From Prevotella sp. (GTDB lineage Bacteria > Bacteroidota > Bacteroidia > Bacteroidales > Bacteroidaceae), in assembly GCA_021204605.1 (NCBI GenBank), contig JAJPZD010000213.1:248-11703 (forward strand): DNA of 11,456 bases, given 5' to 3'. The stretch's first letter is position 1, and each line of letters begins with the position of its first letter. The position numbers were made by a program, and so were the translations under genes. The notes beneath the pieces were generated by a model. The model saw nothing but the letters and a program-made list of their open reading frames with translations, was not told where the DNA came from and ran no database searches. Below are positions 1 through 6,200 of the stretch, piece after piece.

Positions 1-170
1 TAATAACTATATTACTAATATCCTTGTTTGTAATAACTATATTACTAATATCCTTGTTTGTAATAACTATATTACTAATATCCTTATTTGTAATAACTAT
101 ATTACTAATATCCTTGTTTGTAATAACTAAATTAGTAATAATTTTCTTAGTAATATTCTTGTGAGTAATA
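1..170. repeat. Tandem array: TAATA every 15 bp, in 30-bp higher-order units
   Basis: Four near-identical 30-bp units occupy 1-120; the only difference is G to A at position 86. A degenerate continuation runs to about 180. TAATA starts at 1, 16, 31, 46, 61, 76, 91, 106, 121, 136, 151 and 166, a strict 15-bp period through both the regular and the degenerate parts. Each 30-bp unit also holds an odd-centred palindrome, ATATTACTAATAT (9-21, 39-51, 69-81, 99-111). The junctions form a second inverted repeat, GTAATA-ACTA-TATTAC (30-45, 60-75, 90-105). There are no spacers, so this is not CRISPR. The array ends beside the ATPase promoter and may extend left beyond the window. A protein-binding (operator or iteron-like) role is inference. 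Confidence 0.95.
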
Positions 171-189
171 TTATTTTTATTTATCTTTG
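158..189 (+). promoter_or_regulatory. Bacteroidota-type promoter of the AAA ATPase gene
   Basis: TATCTTTG at 182-189 matches the Bacteroidota -7 box TAnnTTTG exactly. CTTG at 158-161 approximates the -33 TTTG box, with a 20-bp spacer. Transcription would start near 194-200, so the true start codon should be the ATG at 214, because the in-frame TTG at 187 lies inside the -7 box. The -33 element is part of the last B-type 15-mer of the TAATA array, so the array abuts or overlaps the RNA polymerase site. Confidence 0.7.
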
Positions 190-213
190 CAGCAGAAATA
201 TATTAAAAGCTAC

Positions 214-1344
214 ATGGAGAAAAAACCTTTTATATTTGGAACCGCAGCATCAGGTGTTAATTTCACTGACCGCAAGCAAGAAACGGAGCGTTTATTGATG
301 AACTTTCAACATGGCGTTAACACAGTATTAATCTCTCAACGTCGTTGGGGCAAGACATCATTAGTTAAAAAAGCAGGTGATTTGGCGCAAAACGACAAGC
401 TGAAAGTGGTATATCTCGACATCTTTTCTTGCCGCAACGATAAGGATTTCTGTGATATTTTCGTTTCTGCAATTCTCAAACAGACATCCTCTAAAACCGA
501 AGAATGGATAGAGAACGCCAAGTTGTTCCTTTCGAGAATTACTCCAAAAATATCATTAGGCTTAGACCCAATGACAGATTTTTCCGTATCACTTGAAATC
601 AATCCGAAGAACAACGATATTGATGAAATTCTGCAACTTCCAGAGAAAATCGCACAGAAAAAAAGTATCAATATTGTTGTTTGTATTGATGAGTTTCAAC
701 AGATTTCAGAGTTCAAGGACTCCAAGACTTTCCAAAAACGACTGCGCACAATATGGCAACATCAGGAAGCTGTTTCATACTGTTTATTCGGCAGCAAAAA
801 ACACATGATGAATGAACTTTTTGAAAAGAAAAGTCTCCCGTTTTTCAAATTCGGCGACATCATTTATCTGCAAAAAATCAGTACACCCGACTGGATTAAT
901 TATATCTGTGACCGTTTTGAGGTTACAGGAAAACATATCTCAAGAGAGTTGGCGGAAAAAATCTGTCAGACTGTTGAAAATCACTCCTCATACGTACAGC
1001 AGTTGGCATGGCTTGTCTGGACACACACAAAAGGTACGGCAAACGAGAAGATTTTCGATGAAGCCTACCAGGACATCATCGACCAAAACACCCCTTTGTT
1101 CGAGAAACAGACAGAGAGCCTCACAACCTACCAGATGAATTTCATGCGTGCCGTCATAGATGGCAATCACAGTGAGTTCACCAAACAGGAAATCTTAAGA
1201 AAATACCAGTTGGGCTCATCCGCCAATGTAAGCATCATTAAACGCGCATTGCTGAAGAAAGAACTCATAGAAATAGAAGCCCGCCAAGTAACCATCCCCG
1301 ACCCTATCCTCAAAGTCTGGCTGAAAAGGGTATTGGCAAGATAA
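214..1344 (+). CDS. STAND/archaeal-type AAA family ATPase with C-terminal winged helix
   Basis: Predicted 376-residue cytoplasmic P-loop ATPase. The Walker A region is SQRRWGKTSL (residues 41-50), the RRxGKTS form typical of the archaeal ATPase (ATPase_2/STAND-like) family. Walker B is VVCIDEFQQI (155-164). A following YCLFGSKKHMMNELF segment (from about 189) resembles the sensor region of these proteins. Residues about 305-376 look like a winged helix: FTKQEILRKY, a likely recognition helix near SANVSIIKRALLKKELI, then VTIPDPILKVWL. No membrane segment or signal peptide is apparent. I chose the ATG at 214; the in-frame TTG at 187 would add nine residues but overlaps the promoter -7 box. The gene ends in three successive in-frame stops (TAA TAA TGA). 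Family members are common as lone genes in Bacteroidota, and their physiological role is poorly defined. A regulatory or defence-sensor role, possibly acting on the upstream repeats, is inference. Confidence 0.9.
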   Translation: MEKKPFIFGTAASGVNFTDRKQETERLLMNFQHGVNTVLISQRRWGKTSLVKKAGDLAQNDKLKVVYLDIFSCRNDKDFCDIFVSAILKQTSSKTEEWIENAKLFLSRITPKISLGLDPMTDFSVSLEINPKNNDIDEILQLPEKIAQKKSINIVVCIDEFQQISEFKDSKTFQKRLRTIWQHQEAVSYCLFGSKKHMMNELFEKKSLPFFKFGDIIYLQKISTPDWINYICDRFEVTGKHISRELAEKICQTVENHSSYVQQLAWLVWTHTKGTANEKIFDEAYQDIIDQNTPLFEKQTESLTTYQMNFMRAVIDGNHSEFTKQEILRKYQLGSSANVSIIKRALLKKELIEIEARQVTIPDPILKVWLKRVLAR

Positions 1345-1479
1345 TAATGAGCATAAATTAAAATGTAAGGCTATACAACTATAAAAAACAAATCTTAATT
1401 TATTAGGAATAGATAAATATTACCAATGTTAATAATTACTAATTAATCCATTGCTTTTATTCAAAGATGTGTATTTTAT

Positions 1480-1510
1480 TTTGGAAGTTCAGGTAAAATC
1501 TGTAATTTTG
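1480..1510 (+). promoter_or_regulatory. Bacteroidota-type promoter before the hairpin leader and NYN gene
   Basis: TTTG at 1480-1483, a 19-bp spacer, and TAATTTTG at 1503-1510 match the Bacteroidota promoter consensus (TTTG, 19-21 bp, TAnnTTTG) in full. Transcription would begin around 1515-1519, giving a 5' leader of about 70 nt before the NYN start codon at 1586. Confidence 0.8.
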
Positions 1511-1516
1511 CAAAAT

Positions 1517-1570
1517 AAAGCGACGCCTTACTTTCTTGTAAGGTACAGAGCCACTTACGAGTGGCTTTTC
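1517..1570 (+). ncRNA. Short structured RNA or leader: two hairpins, the second terminator-like
   Basis: Just downstream of the consensus promoter, CCTTAC (1526-1531) pairs with GTAAGG (1538-1543) across a TTTCTT loop. AGCCACT (1549-1555) then pairs with AGTGGCT (1560-1566) across a TACG loop of the stable UNCG type, followed by TTTC. The second hairpin ends 16-20 bases before the NYN start codon and could act as a weak intrinsic terminator or attenuator, yielding an RNA of about 55 nt. Promoter, small structured RNA, leaky terminator and nuclease gene is also the layout of type III toxin-antitoxin loci, but no tandem RNA repeat is present. Boundaries and function are inferred. A simple attenuating 5' UTR is equally possible. 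Confidence 0.5.
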
Positions 1571-1585
1571 TAATGTAATAACCGT

Positions 1586-1967
1586 ATGGAAAACAAGAAA
1601 AGAGTTACATTTTATATTGATGGTTTCAACTTTTATTATGGTCTGAGGAGAACCAAACAGAGCGAACCTATATGGAAACGTTATTATTGGTTGGATATTG
1701 TCAAGTTTTTCGAGAGTTTCCTCGGAAAAGACCAGATTTTAGAAAAGGTAATATACTTTACAGCATCTCCTTTAAATCCACAAAAAAGTAGCAGACAAAG
1801 TGCTTTCTTAAATGCAAACAAATTTCTGAATGGAAATCGCTTTGAATAACCTTATTCATCATAGGAGTAAGCCTGTTTTATTACTCAAAAACCAGAGGCG
1901 TTTTGAGGCAGCTATAATGCCAGAAATAGTTGGCAAATACACAATACCTACCAAATGGAAATTATAG
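1586..1967 (+). pseudogene. NYN-domain (PIN-like) nuclease, internally deleted and frameshifted
   Basis: The 5' part (1586-1849) encodes 87 residues beginning with the NYN/LabA-like (DUF88) signature VTFYIDGFNFYYGL (residues 8-21), whose Asp is the first metal ligand. It continues through a WLDIVKFFESFLG helix and a VIYFTAS strand, and stops after RFE. Full-length relatives are roughly 200-250 residues and carry further acidic motifs (DV..A.D and SGDSDF-like), which are absent here. In the next frame, 1845-1967 encodes an uninterrupted stretch (RSKPVLLLKNQRRFEAAIMP, then EIVGKYTIPTKWKL) that resembles the normal C-terminus of such proteins. The simplest reading is an internal deletion of roughly 100 codons that also shifted the frame. 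NYN proteins are RNases of the PIN-like fold; this copy lacks most of its active site and is probably inactive. The promoter and hairpin leader upstream look intact. Confidence 0.8.
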
Positions 1968-2012
1968 ACACAACTAATTATTTCACTACACAATTAATTA
2001 GAAAATCAAACC

Positions 2013-2408
2013 ATGAACGAAAATGAAGAACAGGAGATTCGTACTCCAGGAACACCTGTATATCCTAATAACCCAGACATTGTATGGGATTTGAACGGTT
2101 ATCCCATGAATGCGAAATATCCGCCTGACATTGAGAAATATGGAGACGATTACCACGGCTATCCCAGTGATGAGCATGAGACAATCTTATACAATTTTGC
2201 AGTACAACTTTATGACTTAAGATTTTCTTATAAGGGCAAAAACTATTACGCTCTTTCTGAAAAAGATTATGTGGCATTGTGCGATGATCATTTCACAGAG
2301 GAATACGAAATTTACCCCAATGCAAATGCGTTCATAGAAAACTTCAAAATCGATGGGCGACCGCTCATAGACCTAATTGACGAGTTGGAAGATGTTGAAC
2401 CAGTGTAA
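2013..2408 (+). CDS. Small acidic tyrosine-rich protein of unknown function
   Basis: 131 residues that I do not recognise with confidence. The N-terminal half is proline- and tyrosine-rich and low in hydrophobic residues, with two GYP tripeptides (29-31 and 49-51) and several YP pairs. The C-terminal half (about 55-131) looks folded: LRFSYKGKNYYALSEKDYVAL, then a helix-like FIENFKIDGRPLIDLIDELED. The second half recalls small bacterial domains of the type 'YKGK.YY... DG..L.d.l.ei', but I cannot name the family. The protein is strongly acidic, with 14 tyrosines, and has no signal peptide or membrane helix. It starts 45 bases after the NYN remnant. No consensus promoter is visible in that gap, so it may be transcribed from the NYN promoter. 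An immunity or antitoxin-like role would be a guess. Confidence 0.65.
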   Translation: MNENEEQEIRTPGTPVYPNNPDIVWDLNGYPMNAKYPPDIEKYGDDYHGYPSDEHETILYNFAVQLYDLRFSYKGKNYYALSEKDYVALCDDHFTEEYEIYPNANAFIENFKIDGRPLIDLIDELEDVEPV

Positions 2409-2532
2409 TCGGTTAGGAAAAGAAATGTTTGAATAAATAACAGACTGCTCTTGTGTATAATAATATTCATTATAATTGGTGTCCGATATAAATTTTACAC
2501 TATCGTAAAATATTGATATACAACAATATACG

Positions 2533-2564
2533 TTTTGCTCCCGACATCAATGTCGGGAGCAAAA
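2533..2564. repeat. 15-bp perfect inverted repeat between convergent genes
   Basis: TTTTGCTCCCGACAT (2533-2547) and its exact reverse complement (2550-2564) are separated by CA, giving a strong GC-cored hairpin on either strand. It lies between the ends of the genes at 2013-2408 and 3229-2621, the usual place for a shared terminator. Its polarity is unusual for an intrinsic terminator: on both strands the 5' arm begins with TTTT and the 3' arm ends with AAAA, and no T-run follows. It may end or protect transcripts by another route, or be a protein-binding dyad. A weaker inverted repeat, ATTTTAC/GTAAAAT, lies at 2492-2511. The rest of 2409-2620 holds nothing I can identify. Confidence 0.85.
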
Positions 2565-2620
2565 TCTATAAATACAGCTTATTCTAATTTATAAGTTTCC
2601 AATAAAATCCGGAATAACGA

Positions 2621-3229
2621 TTATCTTATCTCAGATTCATCTTTTTTATAAAATACAACATTGCCGTGCTCGTCTTTTACAAAACTTAGAGGCTTTGTCA
2701 TATTCAACAATTTATATCTGTATCCGATAGATTTTGGCACTATTAATGGCTTGTTTGAGAAATTAATCGTGGCTTCTTCAAACTTAAATTTCACGTTGAA
2801 CAACCACTCCGGTTTAAAGTTAGATTTATTAAATTTACAGCCACATCTTTCAACCTCTTGTTTCATTTCTTCAATCCAGCCTTGTTCCTCATAAAAGCTG
2901 TAAACGTCTTCACCTTCCTCAAGCGGTACACCCATTGCATCATGCAAACAACCGACATAAACCCTTTGTGCCGTAGGGGAAATGGTAAACAAATGGATAT
3001 CAAATACAGAGTGCTCGTAAATACCACTTTTTACATTCATTGGCTGTAAAAAACCATAATGATACCCATCCGGCATAATTCGGGTGTTGTCTAATAACCA
3101 CTCATCATGCCCATAACCATTTATACTCTCACTTGATGCCTTACTTTTTGACTTCCCGTCTTTTCCAGAAGGACATCTCCAGTTGTTGGTATTCCAACAA
3201 ATTCTTGCTAATCTTTCGTTCTTTTCCAT
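2621..3229 (-). CDS. Accessory protein of the type I R-M operon, HNH-endonuclease N-domain-like
   Basis: 202 residues. Recognisable blocks are RICWNTNNW (9-17), PSGKDGKSKSK (20-30), GYGHDEWLLD (38-47), DGYHYGFLQPM (54-64) and FDIHLFTI...RVYVGCL (76-95). From memory, this order (ICWN..W, PSG..GKSK, G[FY]GH[ED]EWL[FL]D) occurs as an N-terminal domain in bacterial HNH restriction endonucleases and related proteins. The C-terminal nuclease (HNH) part is absent here, so this would be the stand-alone non-nuclease domain. The second half (100-202) has no motif I recognise. The ATG lies 6 nt after the hsdR stop codon, so translation is almost certainly coupled within the operon. A DNA or modified-base recognition role that helps the restriction complex is inference. 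It could also be an independent small defence factor. Confidence 0.7.
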   Translation of the reverse strand: MEKNERLARICWNTNNWRCPSGKDGKSKSKASSESINGYGHDEWLLDNTRIMPDGYHYGFLQPMNVKSGIYEHSVFDIHLFTISPTAQRVYVGCLHDAMGVPLEEGEDVYSFYEEQGWIEEMKQEVERCGCKFNKSNFKPEWLFNVKFKFEEATINFSNKPLIVPKSIGYRYKLLNMTKPLSFVKDEHGNVVFYKKDESEIR

Positions 3230-3235
3230 GTTAAA

Positions 3236-6200
3236 TTATTTTTGGGGTAAATTATTATCTATAATTCTCTTAAATTCGTCAACGCATTTTTTGATATCCT
3301 CAAACTCCACAAGTTTTCTCCCAGTCAAGTTTTCTCCAGTCCAATCCCTAAAATCATTTTTGTATTCATCCGTTATGGAATTTTTCAAAATATTGACTTT
3401 AAGCGGAACAGGAAGATTATCAATATGCATATTGTCAATTATTCTCTTAAAATCATCAAAATCGCCATCTATAATAAAACCATAGTCTGCTGCAACACGG
3501 TATATTGAAATCCAATGTCTCTGCTTGTTGAACACAGAATTAATGGAATCATATCCCAATAGTTGCACTATAGCCTTTTTCAATATTTCAAGCCGTTCTT
3601 CTTTTGGTAAGTCCTTTACTATTTTATTTGCCACATTAACATCCTCATAACGTGGCTGCAATTGATAAACTTTGGCAGATTTTTCATTATTATGCCTTTC
3701 AATATCGTGTCCATTCATCTCCAAGTCGGTGATTGACGAACCGGTGGCATAAAAGTACATCGTTATGATGATATTGATTGCCGTGTCAACCTCCTGTTCA
3801 GATGCCGTTGGCGAGATGTGAGTCTCCTCGTTTCTCCAACCCTTTACTAAATTAAGATATTGGTAAACTTGTTGCCTGCCCTCATCCGTACTGTATTTAA
3901 GACTCCACAAACTCTTGTGAGCATAAATCACATTCTTCCATGTTACATCCTCACCCTCGTTCTGTGGTTTTACTTCATAACCTTTCATAAGGTAATACAG
4001 CTTTTTCAGATATGCCTCATACTTTGTAACAAGCAAGTTGAATGCCACAAACTTATCCACTATGTTGGTTTTCTTGCCGTAAAGGTTAGTGAATGCCCTA
4101 TATATAAACATTCCTACGCTATCCAACGTATCAATAGACGGTGTGTCTAAAACATAGAATACACTCTCAAGAATGTCTTCCATCTTTTGCATATTCCCCA
4201 GCACACCTGATAATGTTGTCTCCAAAATACCTCTTACTTTGTCCTTCACAACTTCTTTGCCGACAGTCGCTACCTCCAAATGGGTTTCTTCCTTGAATTT
4301 TTCATCTTCTGTATATTTTCCCTCATTGGCAAGATATGATTTCAAAATCCTCTCCCTGCTGCTGCCGTCCAATATAAATTCTCGCAGCAACCTGTCTGCT
4401 TCGGGAACTACTAACCGTGCGGGAATTGTCATACCCTTCACATTTGAGACAAACTCCCGTGTTTTTCCTAAATTTAATGTCAACTTCAAATTGTCGAATT
4501 GATTATAGTCATTTAAAGTCTGCTCTGTTACATTACGGTTGATTATATGTTCCAACTGACTGACATTTATGCCTGTCGCTTCCGATAAAATCATTATTTG
4601 CTTGTGAAGTTCCCTTGACTGATACTCTGCAATATAGTCATATATTGTCTTGCCTTTTGTCAGATGCAGATCTCCACTCTGGATATCATGCAGTATCACC
4701 ATTGCCGTGCGCTGGTCTTTCTGGGATAACGAGGCAAAACTCTTGCTAAGCTCTTGCTTTGCTGCCAATGTCAACTCGCCTCCCGCACCTTCCGTGTATA
4801 GGTTCTTGACGAATTTATCGAACTTTGAGTTGATGTATTCTGCATCGATTGTTCCTGTACCCGTCTCTATGATATATGTGTCTATCGGATAATCAAAATC
4901 ATTTGGATTTCCGCCTTCTCCTCCGCTGTCTTTTGGCAGTTCCCTGTATCTCTGCAAAAGGATGTTGTATGTGTTTTCATCCAATAACATCTTCACTGTC
5001 GTATATGTATCTCCATGCTGAAACTCATACTCATCCCTTTCCCAAGTGAATCCTTGCAACTTTGCCGCCTCCAACAAGTGTGTCATTTGCGAGAAGTCTT
5101 TTGCGAACATATTCCTGTCTTCCCTTGTGTCTGGCAGTTTTGCGAAGTTTTCTATGTCGTGTGATTTGAAAATGTCACATATATGAAGGTATCTTTTGTT
5201 TATATTGTCAAGATTTATCTCAAGTTTATCTACAAATACTCCTAATGGTCTGTCAACATACACCTCAAGGGCATCGTTGATGTTCTGCTCCATTGTGTAT
5301 GGAAACGAATAATATCGTATTATACCGAATGGCTTGTCCGGTCCGAACAGTCTGTTGGTGCGTGAGAACGACTGTATGATGTCAACGTATCTCATCAGTT
5401 TATCTACATACAGCGTATTCACCCACTTGGAATCATATCCCGTAAGCATTTGCGACACTACAATCAGCAGGTCTATTTGCTGCTCATGGTCGTGCTCAAT
5501 TCCGATGTATGGTTTCTTGTGCGCCAATCGTTTCGCCACGTCTTTCTTGTATTTTGCGTATGTTGACAACTGGAAAGTTGTCTGATATTTGTGGTTGTAG
5601 TCTTCCAACATGTCAAGCAGGGCAACTTCCTTGATAATTCCGCCATCTGAATTGTCAATGTTGCTGTCGAATACTGCTACAACATTCAGGGATGGGTATT
5701 GCTCCTTGAATATCCTGTAATATTCTATAGCTTCCTGGATGTTCTTCGTCGCAAGGATGCCGTGGAACTTGCCGTTCTTACTCAGCTTGTCCCTTCCGCC
5801 TACTATGTCTGCGGCAACTGCCTGATGATGTACAGGCTGTTTATACAGGTCTTTGGGCAGATAATGCTCAATGCCATGCTGTGTTTTGCCGCCTTCGTCA
5901 TACGTGTCTGGCATTTGCAACTCGGTCATGAACTTGTCATATACTGCCTTTTTATCCTCATCATTCTCTATTTCTTCGATAGTCTTGACTCCTAACTGTG
6001 AGAACGCGGCTTTTTCACGCAGCTCATTGTCATCGTATGTCTTTACCTGATATGGGTCAAAGCCTAACACGTTCTTGTCGGGTATTCCGTTGGCTATCGT
6101 GTATTTGTGCAGCATATCTCCGAAAATGGTCCCGGTCGTTATTTCGTCATGGGCATTTTCCTCGAATACTGGTGTTCCTGTAAATCCGAACAACAACGCT

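Noticed and set aside
1..120. CRISPR array
   Set aside because: The 30-bp units are directly contiguous and almost identical, with no unique spacers, and no cas gene is present in the window.
1845..1967. Independent short gene after the NYN fragment
   Set aside because: It has no credible start codon or ribosome site near 1845, and its sequence reads as the missing C-terminus of the NYN protein.
2533..2564. Canonical bidirectional intrinsic terminator
   Set aside because: The hairpin is strong, but neither strand has a T-run after the 3' arm; the T-runs lie on the 5' arms. I kept it as an inverted repeat with uncertain function.
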